Positions 1-9,122 are shown, counted from the first letter of the stretch. The stretch: 64,000 nucleotides of DNA from Kribbella monticola (GCF_003261635.1 NZ_QFXK01000022.1:226951-290950); one strand, 5' to 3'. Notes: generated from the sequence alone by a model not told the origin. Program-made: numbers and translations.

Positions 1-324
1 TTCGCCGAGATCCAGCCCGACATGCACGCGATCACCGACCTGACCGTCGACGGCGACCGCGTCAGTTTGCACGCCCGTAGCCGCTACGGTTTCCGGGCCC
101 ACCTGCAAGGGACCGTCCGTCCTGGTTGGTGCTGGCTGCAGAGCCGCTTCCTGCTGATCGGGATGGCGGCGGCCGAGGAACCGGGCGGCCGCACCCGCGT
201 CGCGCTGACCGGGGGAGTCCGCATCCCTGCTCGCGCAGCGCTCGTGCCCATCGGCGTACGACGAGAGAGCACCAAGTCGCTCGATCGCCTTCAGGAGCTA
301 GTACTGCGCGACAGTGCTGGGTAG
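1..324 (+). CDS. C-terminal part of a small protein, possibly SRPBCC-like (truncated by window edge)
   Basis: The frame is open from base 1 and stops at 322-324, so only the last 107 residues are visible and the start lies outside the window. The segment has alternating short strands and ends in a helix containing KSLDRLQELV, which resembles the C-terminal half of polyketide-cyclase/SRPBCC-type lipid-binding proteins. This is a fold-level impression and no catalytic residue supports it. Its last 27 bases overlap the 3' end of the convergent SGNH hydrolase gene. Function unknown. Confidence 0.5.
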   Translation, partial: FAEIQPDMHAITDLTVDGDRVSLHARSRYGFRAHLQGTVRPGWCWLQSRFLLIGMAAAEEPGGRTRVALTGGVRIPARAALVPIGVRRESTKSLDRLQELVLRDSAG

Positions 325-1098
325 CGCGGCGAGAAGGGCGTCGGCCAATGGCCGGTAGCCGTGGTCGTTCGGGTGGAAGAGGTCGGGGGCGAGCTTGCCG
401 CGCCACGGTGGGCGGACGTGACGGGAGACCTCGGCCACCGGAAGGCCGCGTTCGAGCGCGGTCGCATGGATCGTCCGGTTGAGGGCGGCGACGTACGGGC
501 TGCAGATGCCGCCGACCAGCCAGAACCTGTCCGGCAGCAGCAGATCCATCACGACCGAGGTCGACGGCAGCCGGTGGATGAGCTGACGAAGGTTGCCGTG
601 CACCTTCTTCGGAGCGCTGCCGAGGATGTCGTTGCTGCCGATCCCACACGTGACGAGGTCCGGCTCGGTGCCGAGCGCTTCGAGCAACGGCAGCTGGTCG
701 TTGAGCACATGCGCGGCCTGAGCGCCGGCGCGGGAGAGGTTGAGGATGCGCCAGGGACGATGCGACCGGCCGTTCAAGACGTGCAGCACCTGACCGACGT
801 ACCCGTGCAGCGGTGAGCTGGCGCCAAGACCTTGAGCAGTCGAGTCGCCCAGCACCACCCAGAGCGGACCGTCACCGGTGCGGGCAACCGAGTTCTGCTC
901 AGTCCAGTACTCCGCGAACGTCCGCGCCTGGACATCGACGAAGGCCACTCCGTCGCACCAACGCCGGAAGGCACGCCGAGACGTCATCCGCTCGGCGTCA
1001 CCCCAGCGCACGACCAGTTGGTGCAGGACACCGATGGGCGTGGTGTGGTCCTGCTCGCTGCGCTCGTAGTGCCGCTCCGCCGTTCCCAATAACGCCAT
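298..1098 (-). CDS. SGNH/GDSL-family hydrolase (esterase/lipase-like)
   Basis: A 266-residue protein with the full SGNH signature. Block I GDSTAQG holds the predicted nucleophile Ser86, a GSND motif with Asn156 comes near residue 155, and DLFHPNDHGY near residue 240 supplies the Asp239/His242 pair. These enzymes hydrolyse ester bonds on lipids, acyl sugars or similar substrates; the substrate here cannot be read from sequence. There is no clear signal peptide, so it is probably cytoplasmic. A strong GGAGGGGG ribosome site lies six bases upstream of the ATG. It sits about 100 bases downstream of glgX on the same strand and its 3' end overlaps the convergent truncated gene by 27 bases. Confidence 0.85.
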   Translation of the reverse strand: MALLGTAERHYERSEQDHTTPIGVLHQLVVRWGDAERMTSRRAFRRWCDGVAFVDVQARTFAEYWTEQNSVARTGDGPLWVVLGDSTAQGLGASSPLHGYVGQVLHVLNGRSHRPWRILNLSRAGAQAAHVLNDQLPLLEALGTEPDLVTCGIGSNDILGSAPKKVHGNLRQLIHRLPSTSVVMDLLLPDRFWLVGGICSPYVAALNRTIHATALERGLPVAEVSRHVRPPWRGKLAPDLFHPNDHGYRPLADALLAALPSTVAQY

Positions 1099-1199
1099 TC
1101 AGGCCCCCTCCGGACATCACTTCACCGCCGGACCACTGGAGGTGTCCCGGACGTGAACAGTTGGTGACGAACGAAGGTACCCGAGCTAGGTGAACAACT

Positions 1200-3305
1200 T
1201 CAGAGCGCGCGGAGCAGCACCAGGCAGCGGGGCGCGAGGGGAACGACGGCGTTGGCCTCGACCTCGGTGGCGCCGCTTCCGGACGTGTCGAGTACGACCT
1301 CGTACGCCGGGGCCCAGGAGGCGTCGGGGACGACGACCTCGCGGGTCTCGGCGGTGGCGTTGAGGGCGAGCAGGAACGAGTTGTCCACCGGAACGTTGCC
1401 CTCGGCATCGGTTCCGCGGATGGCGTCGCCGGCCAGGAACATCCCGATCGTGCGGAGATTGCCGTCGTGCCAGTCGGCCTCGGTCATCTCCCCGCCGTGC
1501 GGCGCGATCCAGGACAGGTCCTTGCGGCCGCCCGGGACGACCGGCTGACCGGAGAAGTAGTGCCATTGCCGCAACGCCGGGTGGGCCGAACGCAGCGCCA
1601 GCAGCTTCTTGGTCAACTCCAGATGGTCCGACCACGAGGACAACAGCGTCCAGTCGAACCAGGAGGTCTCGTTGTCCTGGCAGTAGGCGTTGTTGTTCCC
1701 GTGCTGGGTGCGCCCGCACTCGTCGCCGGCGGTGATCATCGGTACGCCGGTGGACAGCACCAGCGTCGCCATCAGGTTCGCCATCTGCCGTCTGCGCAAC
1801 GCGATCACGCCCGGGTCGTCGGTCTCGCCTTCGACCCCGCAGTTCCAGGACCGGTTGTCGTCGGTGCCGTCCCGGTTGTCCTCCTGGTTCTGCTCGTTGT
1901 GCTTGTGGTTGTAGGAGACCAGGTCGCGCAGGGTGAACCCGTCGTGCGCGGTGACGAAGTTGATCGAGGCATACGGGTAGCGCCCGTCGTCGCCGTACAG
2001 GTCGCTGGAGCCGGACAGCCGGTAGGCGAGATCCTGCACGCCGTACGACGACGTCCGCCAGACGTCTCGGACCGAGTCGCGGAACTTGCCGTTCCACTCC
2101 GACCACGGCGTACCGAAGTTGCCGACCTGGTAGCCGAAGTTGCCGACGTCCCACGGCTCGGAGATCAGCTTGACCCGGCCGAGCACCGGATCGGCGGCGA
2201 CCTCGGCGAGGAACGGATGGTTGACGGTGTCGACCTCGTGCCGTTCGTTGCGGATCAGCGTTACCGCGAGGTCGAACCGGAACCCGTCGACGCCCATCTC
2301 CTCGACCCAGTAGCGCAGCGAGTCCATCACCAGCCGGCGGACTTGCGGGTGCGACGTGTCGACGGAATTCCCGGTGCCGGTCACGTCGTACATCGCGCCG
2401 CCCTGGGTGAGCCGGTAGTACGCGCGGTTGTCGATGCCGCGGAAGCTCAGCGTCGGCCCGTCGAACCCGCCCTCGGCCGTGTGGTTGTAGACCACGTCGA
2501 GGATGACCTCGATCCCCGCGGCGTGGAATGCGGCGACCATCGCCTTGAACTCGGCGACCTGCTCACCCAGCGAGCCCGACGAGGAGTACGGCGCATGCGG
2601 GGCGAAGAAGTTCAGCGTGTTGTAACCCCAGTAGTTGGGCAGCCCACGTGCCGCGATGGCCGGCTCTGTGAGGAAGTGATGGATCGGCAACAACTCGACC
2701 GACGTGATGCCCAGGTCGACCAGATACGCGATCACGGACGGATGCGCGAGCCCGGCGTACGTCCCGCGCTGATGCTCCGGTACGTCGGGGTGCAGCTTGG
2801 TGAAACCTTTCGTGTGCAGCTCGTAGATGACCGTCTCGGTCCACGGCACCGGCCGGCTGATCGGTGGTGGTGGCTCGGAGGACGCGACGACCACACCGAC
2901 CGGGACGTGCCCGGCGGAGTCACCCTCGGAGGAGTCGTAGATCAGCGGGCTGCCGAAGTCGAGCGATCCGTCCACCGCGCGCGCATACGGATCGAGCAGG
3001 AGCTTGGCCGGGTTGAACCGCAGTCCGTGGGTCGGGTCGAACGGACCGTGCACCCGGTACCCGTACCGCTGGCCGGGGCCGACGTCCGGGACGAAGCCGG
3101 TCCAGTACTCGCCGGTGTGCACCAGGTCGAGGTTGCGCTGGCTGCCGTCAGGAGCGATCAGGGCGAGCTCGACGCGCTCGGCCGCGGGAGCCCACAACGT
3201 GAAAGTGGTGCCGTCGTGCTGGACCACCGCGCCCAGCCGTGGGTCCGGGTGGGGGGCGGGGCCGAGCTCGTTCGGGGCGGCGGTGGCTTCGGTCACCCGG
3301 CACAT
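1200..3305 (-). CDS. glgX: Glycogen debranching enzyme GlgX (isoamylase-type, GH13)
   Basis: GlgX hydrolyses alpha-1,6 branches of limit-dextrin glycogen in the cytoplasm. The order of parts is typical: an N-terminal CBM48-like module (FTLWAPAAERVEL), then the GH13 barrel with DVVYNHTAEG, GFRFDLAV (nucleophile Asp), ISEPWDVG (acid/base Glu) and TAHDGFTLRDLVSYNHKHN, and a C-terminal beta domain. At about 700 residues it has the family length. The start is uncertain. An in-frame GTG at 3341 extends it by 12 residues but runs into a palindrome and has its GGAGG 12 bases away; ATG at 3305 and GTG at 3296 are the alternatives, and I chose 3305. It is divergent from the Gfo/Idh/MocA pair. Confidence 0.93.
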   Translation of the reverse strand: MCRVTEATAAPNELGPAPHPDPRLGAVVQHDGTTFTLWAPAAERVELALIAPDGSQRNLDLVHTGEYWTGFVPDVGPGQRYGYRVHGPFDPTHGLRFNPAKLLLDPYARAVDGSLDFGSPLIYDSSEGDSAGHVPVGVVVASSEPPPPISRPVPWTETVIYELHTKGFTKLHPDVPEHQRGTYAGLAHPSVIAYLVDLGITSVELLPIHHFLTEPAIAARGLPNYWGYNTLNFFAPHAPYSSSGSLGEQVAEFKAMVAAFHAAGIEVILDVVYNHTAEGGFDGPTLSFRGIDNRAYYRLTQGGAMYDVTGTGNSVDTSHPQVRRLVMDSLRYWVEEMGVDGFRFDLAVTLIRNERHEVDTVNHPFLAEVAADPVLGRVKLISEPWDVGNFGYQVGNFGTPWSEWNGKFRDSVRDVWRTSSYGVQDLAYRLSGSSDLYGDDGRYPYASINFVTAHDGFTLRDLVSYNHKHNEQNQEDNRDGTDDNRSWNCGVEGETDDPGVIALRRRQMANLMATLVLSTGVPMITAGDECGRTQHGNNNAYCQDNETSWFDWTLLSSWSDHLELTKKLLALRSAHPALRQWHYFSGQPVVPGGRKDLSWIAPHGGEMTEADWHDGNLRTIGMFLAGDAIRGTDAEGNVPVDNSFLLALNATAETREVVVPDASWAPAYEVVLDTSGSGATEVEANAVVPLAPRCLVLLRAL

Positions 3306-3342
3306 TGTGCCCAAGAGCGGCCTTGGATGCTTCAAGGGCACA

Positions 3343-3362
3343 TAATAAAGTTTCCTCCATTA
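3343..3362. promoter_or_regulatory. Palindromic operator between glgX and the oxidoreductase pair
   Basis: An interrupted palindrome of form TAAT-N2-AG-N4-CT-N2-ATTA sits in an unusually AT-rich patch between divergent genes, with core AAAGTTTCCT. From memory this resembles boxes bound by ROK-family sugar repressors in actinobacteria. That link is inference; no regulator gene is adjacent. Confidence 0.45.
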
Positions 3363-3385
3363 CTCAGGACAAAGTCGAGGCCAGC

Positions 3386-4411
3386 ATGGGTGAACCGGAA
3401 CTGACCGGCTTGACGGTCGGGCTGATCGGCGCGGGCAACATCGCGCACGTGCACGTCGCGGCCTGGAAGGCGCTGGGTGCCCGGGTGTTGGTGCATTCGC
3501 ATGCGGGTGCCGCCGAGCTCGCCACGCAGTACGGGCTGGAGGCGGTGGATTCGCTGGACGCGTTGTTCGGCGAGGTGGAGTTCGTCGACATCGTCACGCC
3601 GTCGGCGACGCACAAGGAGATCACGCTGGCCGCGATCAAGGCCGGCCGTGACGTGATCTGCGAGAAACCACTGACGCTGACCGCCGCGGACTCCCGCGAG
3701 CTGTCCGAGGCGGCGACCGCGGCCGGCGTACGGATTTATCCCGCTCACGTCGTGCGGTTCTTCCCGGCCTACGCCGCTGCGCATGCTGCCGTGCTCGAAG
3801 GTCGCATCGGCCCGGTCGCGGTCGCCCGGTTCTTCCGCGCGGCCAGTACGCCGGCCGCCAGAGGCTGGTACCGCGACGTCGCGCGCTCCGGCGGCGTGAT
3901 CATGGATCTGATGGTGCACGACCTCGATCAGGCCCGGTGGATCTGCGGCGAGGTCACCAGCGTGTACGCCGTCCAGAGTCCGCCGTCGGTCGACGGGATC
4001 AGCCCCGTCAACGTGGCGGCGCATGTGACGCTGACGCACGAGGGCGGGGCGATCAGTCACCTGCGAGCGACCTGGGGAGCCGAGGGGACCGAGTTCCGGT
4101 CCGGGTTCTCGATCGCCGGCGCCACCGGCGTACTGGAGTACTCCTCGGCCGAGGACACCGGGTTCGCCGAGGAGTTGCAGGACGACGCGTCGACCGGCGA
4201 CCTGCTGATCCCGTCGTCGACGCTCTACGAGAGTCCTTATCTCACCCAGTTGCGGGAGCTCGCCGGCGCGCTGCGGGGCGGGCCCGAGCCGCGCGTGGTG
4301 GCCGATGACGGGATCGCCGCGGTGTATCTGGCCGAGGCCGCGCGCGAATCGATGACGACCGGCCGCGCTGTGGACATGAGCACATTCACTCCGTCAGGAG
4401 CATCGGCATGA
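3386..4411 (+). CDS. Gfo/Idh/MocA-family NAD(P)-dependent oxidoreductase
   Basis: A 341-residue protein with an N-terminal Rossmann motif GLIGAGNIA (about residues 12-20) and the family hallmark CEKPL, predicted catalytic Lys94. The C-terminal part carries the usual GGVIMDLMVHDLDQ segment containing the conserved His/Asp. These enzymes oxidise or reduce sugars, inositols and related polyols; the substrate is not identifiable. The ATG at 3386 was chosen because it directly precedes the Rossmann strand and has GAGG five bases upstream; an open frame runs further 5' but would cross the operator. Its stop overlaps the next gene by four bases (ATGA), so the two are translationally coupled. Confidence 0.85.
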   Translation: MGEPELTGLTVGLIGAGNIAHVHVAAWKALGARVLVHSHAGAAELATQYGLEAVDSLDALFGEVEFVDIVTPSATHKEITLAAIKAGRDVICEKPLTLTAADSRELSEAATAAGVRIYPAHVVRFFPAYAAAHAAVLEGRIGPVAVARFFRAASTPAARGWYRDVARSGGVIMDLMVHDLDQARWICGEVTSVYAVQSPPSVDGISPVNVAAHVTLTHEGGAISHLRATWGAEGTEFRSGFSIAGATGVLEYSSAEDTGFAEELQDDASTGDLLIPSSTLYESPYLTQLRELAGALRGGPEPRVVADDGIAAVYLAEAARESMTTGRAVDMSTFTPSGASA

Positions 4412-5445
4412 AGGTTGCGATCGCGTCGTTCGCCCACACCCATGCGTCGTCGTACGCGCGGCTGCTCGCCGGGATGCCCGACATCGAGGTGCTGACGGCC
4501 GACCCCGATGGTGCCGCGGCACCCGACGCCGGGCCGCGTGGCGCTGCCTTCGCGGGGAAGCTGGGCGTGCCCTACGTCGACTCGTACGACGAACTCTTCG
4601 GCTGGGGACCGGATGCGGTCGTGGTGACGAGCGAGAACTCGCTGCATCGCGGGCTGGTCGAGCGAGCGGCCGCAGTCGGGGCGCATGTGCTTTGTGAGAA
4701 GCCGCTTGCCACCGAGGTCGTCGACGGCGAGGCGATGCTCGCGGCGTGCGAGGCGGCCGGGGTGATCCTGATGACGGCGTACCCGGTGCGCTTCGCACCG
4801 TCGTACGGGCGGCTCCGGGCGATGGTCGAAGCGGGGCGCCTCGGCGAGGTGTTCGCGGTGATCGGGACGAACAACGGGAAGATCCCGTACGCGCAGCGGC
4901 AGTGGTTCACCGATGCGGCGTACGCGGGCGGGGGAGCACTGGTGGATCACACCGTGCACTGCGCCGACCTGATCGACGGGCTGACCGGTGGGGTCGAGGC
5001 GACGCGCGTGTACGCGGCGGCGAACCGGGTGCTGCACCAGGACAAAGGCGTGGAGGTCGAGACCGGCGGGCTGGTCACCATCACGTACGCGAACGGGCTG
5101 TTGGCGACCATCGACTGCTCGTGGAGCGTGCCGGACAACGGGCCGACGTGGGGTGGCGTGACGCTGCAGGTCACCGGTACGAACGGCTCGGTGGAGATCG
5201 CCCCGTTCCTGCCTCATGTCGGCGGCACGGATGCCGAGGGCGAGGTGTTCATCCCGGTCGGCGGCGACCTGGACGGGATGATGCTCGGCGAGTTCCTTGC
5301 TGCGGTGCGCTCTTCCGGTCCGGCGGTTGCCGGCAAGCCGCCTGCGGTGGTGCCGCAACCCGACGGCGAGGTGGGGTTGCGGACGCTGAAGATCGTCGAT
5401 GCCGCCCGCCGCTCGGCCCGGTCGGGGCAGCCCGTCGACCTGTAG
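4408..5445 (+). CDS. Second Gfo/Idh/MocA-family oxidoreductase
   Basis: A 345-residue paralogue of the preceding gene. It has CEKPL with predicted catalytic Lys98 and the downstream GGGALVDHTVHCADLI segment. The N-terminus (AIASFAHTHASSYARLL) lacks the textbook GxGxxG dinucleotide loop. This is seen in divergent members that recognise a shifted loop, but it leaves cofactor use less certain. It overlaps the upstream gene by four bases, so the two probably act in one sugar or polyol pathway, possibly consecutive oxidation and reduction steps. No kinase, transporter or isomerase lies next to them to name the substrate. Confidence 0.82.
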   Translation: MKVAIASFAHTHASSYARLLAGMPDIEVLTADPDGAAAPDAGPRGAAFAGKLGVPYVDSYDELFGWGPDAVVVTSENSLHRGLVERAAAVGAHVLCEKPLATEVVDGEAMLAACEAAGVILMTAYPVRFAPSYGRLRAMVEAGRLGEVFAVIGTNNGKIPYAQRQWFTDAAYAGGGALVDHTVHCADLIDGLTGGVEATRVYAAANRVLHQDKGVEVETGGLVTITYANGLLATIDCSWSVPDNGPTWGGVTLQVTGTNGSVEIAPFLPHVGGTDAEGEVFIPVGGDLDGMMLGEFLAAVRSSGPAVAGKPPAVVPQPDGEVGLRTLKIVDAARRSARSGQPVDL

Positions 5446-5535
5446 CGACGGCACCTCGTAGTACGACTGGGGCGACTGGTCCGGTAGCGTGCCCCGGGAT
5501 GTGACCGGTGGGTAGGGCCTGACTGGAGGAGCGAG

Positions 5536-6315
5536 ATGGGCGAGTTCGTCAATCTGACGGTGAGTGACGGGGTCGGGACGATCCGGCTGGATCGGCCGAA
5601 GATGAACGCGCTCAACGTGCAGGTCCAGGACGAGATCCGCGCCGCCGCCGAGCAGGCAGCGGCCGACGACGCCGTCCGCGCCGTGGTGATCTACGGCGGC
5701 GAGCGGGTGTTCGCGGCCGGGGCGGACATCAAGGAGATGGCCGACATGTCGTACGGCGACATGGTCAAGCGCTCGGGTCCGCTGCAGGCCTCGTTGTCGG
5801 CGGTCGCCGCGATCCCGAAGCCGACCGTTGCCGCGATCACCGGATATGCGCTCGGCGGCGGTTGCGAGCTCGCGCTGTGCGCCGACTACCGGATCGCCGC
5901 CGAGGACGCGAAGCTCGGCCAGCCCGAGATCCTGCTCGGAATCATCCCCGGCGCCGGTGGCACCCAGCGGCTGTCCCGGCTGGTCGGTCCGTCGAAGGCC
6001 AAGGACATCATCTACACGGGCCGGTTCGTCGACGCCGCCGAGTCGCTCCAGATCGGGCTCGTCGACAAGGTCGTGCCCGCGGCGGAGGTGTACGACGCGG
6101 CCGTCGCGTGGGCCTCGCAGTTCTCGCGTGGCGCCGCGCTTGCGTTGAGAGCTGCCAAGGAGGCGATCGATGCCGGCCTCGGGGTCGACCTGAACACCGG
6201 TCTGGAGATCGAGCGCCAGCAGTTCGCGGCTCTCTTCGCCACCGAGGACCGAAGCATCGGGATGAAGTCTTTCGTCGAGAACGGCCCGGGCAAGGCCGAG
6301 TTCAAGGGAATCTGA
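5536..6315 (+). CDS. Enoyl-CoA hydratase/isomerase (crotonase family)
   Basis: A 259-residue crotonase-fold protein of family length. The oxyanion-hole segments are AAGADIKEM (about residues 60-68) and GYALGGGCELAL. Both catalytic glutamates of true hydratases are present, Glu111 and Glu131 (in QPEILLGIIPGAGG). It should hydrate 2-trans-enoyl-CoA in fatty acid or amino acid catabolism in the cytoplasm. A GGAGGAGCGAG ribosome site sits just before the ATG. Its stop codon shares one base with the following methyltransferase start (TGATG). The chain-length preference cannot be read. Confidence 0.9.
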   Translation: MGEFVNLTVSDGVGTIRLDRPKMNALNVQVQDEIRAAAEQAAADDAVRAVVIYGGERVFAAGADIKEMADMSYGDMVKRSGPLQASLSAVAAIPKPTVAAITGYALGGGCELALCADYRIAAEDAKLGQPEILLGIIPGAGGTQRLSRLVGPSKAKDIIYTGRFVDAAESLQIGLVDKVVPAAEVYDAAVAWASQFSRGAALALRAAKEAIDAGLGVDLNTGLEIERQQFAALFATEDRSIGMKSFVENGPGKAEFKGI

Positions 6316-7262
6316 TGACTACTGCAGGACCGAAGCCCGCTGCCTCCGCCGAGGAGGTCGAGGCCGCGTGGAACGACAACAAGCTCGCCCAGGTGCTCTA
6401 TCACGACTGGGAGGCGTCCACGTATGACGAGAAGTGGTCGATCTCGTACGACGAACGCTGCGTCGACTACGCCCGCGACCGGTTCACCGACGTCGCCGGC
6501 TCCGACGGCTGGCCGTACGGCAAGTCGCTCGAGATCGGCGCCGGCACCGGTTTCTTCACGCTGAACCTCAAACTGGCCGGCGTACTCGCCGAGGCGCACG
6601 TCACCGACCTGTCGCCCGGCATGGTCGAGGCCGCCAAGCGGAACGCGGACACCCTCGGCTTCGCGATCGAGGGCAAGGTCGCCGACGCCGAGAAACTCCC
6701 GTACGACGACGACACCTTCGACCTCGTCATCGGGCACGCCGTCATCCACCACATCCCCGACGTCGAACTCGCCTTCCGCGAAATGCTCCGCGTCCTCAAG
6801 CCGGGCGGCCGCTTCGTCATCTGCGGCGAACCGACCCGGTACGGCGATTACGTGGCGCGCCGGCTCTCCCGGTTCACCTGGTGGGCGACCACCAACGTGA
6901 CCAAGCTGCCCGCGCTGAGCCACTGGCGCCGGCCGCAGGCGGAACTCGACGAGTCCTCGCGGGCGGCCGCTCTCGAGGCCGTAGTGGACCTACACACGTT
7001 CGACCCGGACACGCTGGCCCGCACGGCCGAGCGGGCGGGCGCGACCGGCGTACGGACCGTCACGGAGGAGTTGCTCGCGGCCTGGGTCGGCTGGCCGATC
7101 CGGACCTTCGAGGCCGCCGTACCGGAGAGCAAGCTCGGCTTCGGCTGGCGGATGTTCGCCTACAAGTCCTGGCTCCAGCTGTCCAAGGTCGACAAGGTGC
7201 TCGCTCAGGTAGTCCCCGACGAGCTCTACTACAACGTGTCGATCACCGGAGTGAAGCCCTAG
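6315..7262 (+). CDS. Class I SAM-dependent methyltransferase
   Basis: A 315-residue protein. Motif I is LEIGAGTGFF (near residues 72-81), the acidic loop is VTDLSPGMVEAA, and post-motif segments DTFDLVIGHAVIHHIPD and LRVLKPGGRFVICGEP are clear. The C-terminal third is unusually long and Trp-rich (FTWWATTNV, AAWVGWP) and may form a substrate lid. The substrate is unknown. It is translationally coupled to the enoyl-CoA hydratase by a one-base overlap and followed 20 bases later by a hexapeptide acyltransferase, suggesting modification of a lipid or glycan, but that is inference. Confidence 0.85.
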   Translation: MTTAGPKPAASAEEVEAAWNDNKLAQVLYHDWEASTYDEKWSISYDERCVDYARDRFTDVAGSDGWPYGKSLEIGAGTGFFTLNLKLAGVLAEAHVTDLSPGMVEAAKRNADTLGFAIEGKVADAEKLPYDDDTFDLVIGHAVIHHIPDVELAFREMLRVLKPGGRFVICGEPTRYGDYVARRLSRFTWWATTNVTKLPALSHWRRPQAELDESSRAAALEAVVDLHTFDPDTLARTAERAGATGVRTVTEELLAAWVGWPIRTFEAAVPESKLGFGWRMFAYKSWLQLSKVDKVLAQVVPDELYYNVSITGVKP

Positions 7263-7282
7263 AACGTGCGCATAATGGACGG

Positions 7283-8131
7283 ATGCGCTTGCTGACCGCG
7301 GCGAATCTGCGCTGGGTGGTGCGCCACCGGGCGTGGACGCCGTACTACCTGAAACGGTACTGGCGCTTCGCGGTGTTCAAGCTGCGGCACCGGCACGTGG
7401 TCACCGAGGGATTCGTCTTCCTCGGCAAGAAACTGGAGATCGTTGCCAGACCGGGGCACGGCCGGCTCATCCTGGGCAAGTGGGTGCACCTGGGCGACGA
7501 GACCCGGTTGCGGGCGCACGAAGGCACGCTGCGGATCGGCGACAAGGTGGTGTTCGCCCGCGATGTGACGGTGAACTGCTACCTGGACATCGAGATCGGC
7601 GCCTCCACGCTGATCGCCGACTGGACCTACATCTGCGACTTCGACCACAAGACCGAGGACCTCGGCCTGCCGATCAAGGACCAGGGGCTGGTCAAGTCGC
7701 CGGTCCGGATCGGCCCGGACTGCTGGCTGGCCACGAAGGTGACCGTCACGCGCGGGGCCGATATCGGCCGTGGGGTGGTGATCGGAGCCAATAGCGTTGC
7801 CCGGGGCAACATTCCGCCGTACTCCGTGGCGGCCGGGATCCCGGCGGTGGTGGTCCGCGACCGGGTCAGCAGGTACGAGGCGGAGGCGGAGCGCCGGGCC
7901 TACCTGGAGAAACTGGCGCAGGCCAACGAGGAGACCGCGGCCCGCCTGCGCGCGGGAGCGCCCGTAGTACCGGCTGGTGGGGGAGCGGACGAGGGGGCCG
8001 ACGCGCCGTCGGGTAACGGATCACCTACCAGTGGTGATAAAGCAGATGTGACCAGGGGGTTCTCAAGTTACTCGCCAGTCGGGCACTATGTCCCGGACGT
8101 CGTCGTCGGAGAGGAGAAGCAGCGTGGCTGA
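7283..8131 (+). CDS. Hexapeptide-repeat (LbH) acyltransferase, WbbJ/maltose O-acetyltransferase type
   Basis: A 282-residue protein. The first ~60 residues include the basic stretch LRWVVRHRAWTPYYLKRYW. Next comes a left-handed beta-helix of hexapeptide repeats (RIGDKVVFARDVTVN, IEIGASTLIADW, VRIGPDCWLATKVTV, DIGRGVVIGANSVA) and the standard closing IPPYSVAAGIPA. This family transfers acetyl or other acyl groups to sugars. The last ~75 residues (EKLAQANEETAARLRAGAP onward) are a charged, Gly/Ala-rich extension not usual in the family. The ATG at 7283 was chosen as the first start after the upstream stop. Its 3' end overlaps the next gene's GTG start by eight bases. Confidence 0.82.
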   Translation: MRLLTAANLRWVVRHRAWTPYYLKRYWRFAVFKLRHRHVVTEGFVFLGKKLEIVARPGHGRLILGKWVHLGDETRLRAHEGTLRIGDKVVFARDVTVNCYLDIEIGASTLIADWTYICDFDHKTEDLGLPIKDQGLVKSPVRIGPDCWLATKVTVTRGADIGRGVVIGANSVARGNIPPYSVAAGIPAVVVRDRVSRYEAEAERRAYLEKLAQANEETAARLRAGAPVVPAGGGADEGADAPSGNGSPTSGDKADVTRGFSSYSPVGHYVPDVVVGEEKQRG

Positions 8132-9104
8132 CGTGAACCGGCAGCCGAGTCTCGACCAGGCTGCTGCCGACGGCTCCATCACGGGCGCGCGGCACCGGGC
8201 GGTCGAACCGGTGCCGATTGTCGCCGACAGTGTCGACGTCGCTACGTTGGACGGTGTGGACGACGTGTTGCCGGTCCCGGTACCAGGTGTGCGGCGCAGA
8301 TTGACGCCGCGTCCGGTCCCGGGCAACAAGCGGAAGAAGCCGCCGGTGCTGGGACCGGCGGTGGATGAGGAACCGACCCCGGCTGAGGAGATGGACGACG
8401 TGGGTACTCACGACGACAAGGCGGCTCCGGCCGCCGATGCCGAGAAGGCGGTGACACCGCCGGGCGTGGAGGCTGAGGAGACTCCGGCCGGCGCAACGGT
8501 CCGCGGCTCGACCGCGACGGCGACGAAGGCCGCCAAGCCGAAGACCGCCGCGGAGATCGTCGCGGCGCAGCGCGAACGCGAGAAAGCCGCCGCGGAGGCT
8601 GCCGCGGGGGCTGCCGGCGCGAAAACCGACGACACCTCGGCGACGACCCCGCTGACCCGGCAACCCGCCGCGGCCAGTACGCCGGCGGTCGGCAAACCGG
8701 CCACCGGTACGGCGGCGACAGGTGCCGTCGGCAACAAAACGGCCGTGAAGAAGACGGTGACGGCGAAGGTTGCTCCGAGCGCCAGTAAGGGCAAGGCGGC
8801 GATGTCGAGCGTCGGCACCGGCGTGAAGCAGGCCCGGAACCTGATCGCCTCGGTGATCTGGCTGATCGCCGTACTGGCCGCTGCCGTGCTGGCCCTCGGC
8901 GCGCTGTTCACCGCGCTCGACCAGGCGAACCAGAGCAACGAGATCGTCCGCTTCGTCCTCGATCGCGGGCACGACCTCGTCGGCCCCTTCAAGGACCTGT
9001 TCCGGCTGCAGACCGCGAAGAACACCCTGTTGGTCAACTGGGGCATCGCAGCCCTCGTCTACCTGATCGCCGGCAAGATCCTCGAACGCTTCATCCGGCC
9101 CTAG
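8124..9104 (+). CDS. Two-TM membrane protein with a ~235-residue disordered Ala/Pro/Lys-rich N-terminus
   Basis: A 326-residue protein with no recognised domain. Residues 1 to about 235 are low-complexity, rich in Ala, Pro, Thr, Lys and Glu, with basic patches such as NKRKKPP and a helical Arg/Glu/Ala patch around 141-165. Two hydrophobic segments follow (about 240-264 and 301-318). The start is GTG 8124, preceded by an excellent GAGAGGAGAAG ribosome site; an upstream in-frame start exists but lies inside the acyltransferase gene. The overlap with that gene suggests co-expression. It may be a membrane anchor or envelope-associated scaffold. Function unknown. Confidence 0.75.
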   Translation: MADVNRQPSLDQAAADGSITGARHRAVEPVPIVADSVDVATLDGVDDVLPVPVPGVRRRLTPRPVPGNKRKKPPVLGPAVDEEPTPAEEMDDVGTHDDKAAPAADAEKAVTPPGVEAEETPAGATVRGSTATATKAAKPKTAAEIVAAQREREKAAAEAAAGAAGAKTDDTSATTPLTRQPAAASTPAVGKPATGTAATGAVGNKTAVKKTVTAKVAPSASKGKAAMSSVGTGVKQARNLIASVIWLIAVLAAAVLALGALFTALDQANQSNEIVRFVLDRGHDLVGPFKDLFRLQTAKNTLLVNWGIAALVYLIAGKILERFIRP

Positions 9105-9122
9105 GGCTTCGAGCGAGCAGCC

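Noticed and set aside
1467..3404. Long plus-strand open frame opposite glgX
   Set aside because: Shadow of glgX; no ribosome site or domain, composition typical of antisense frames.
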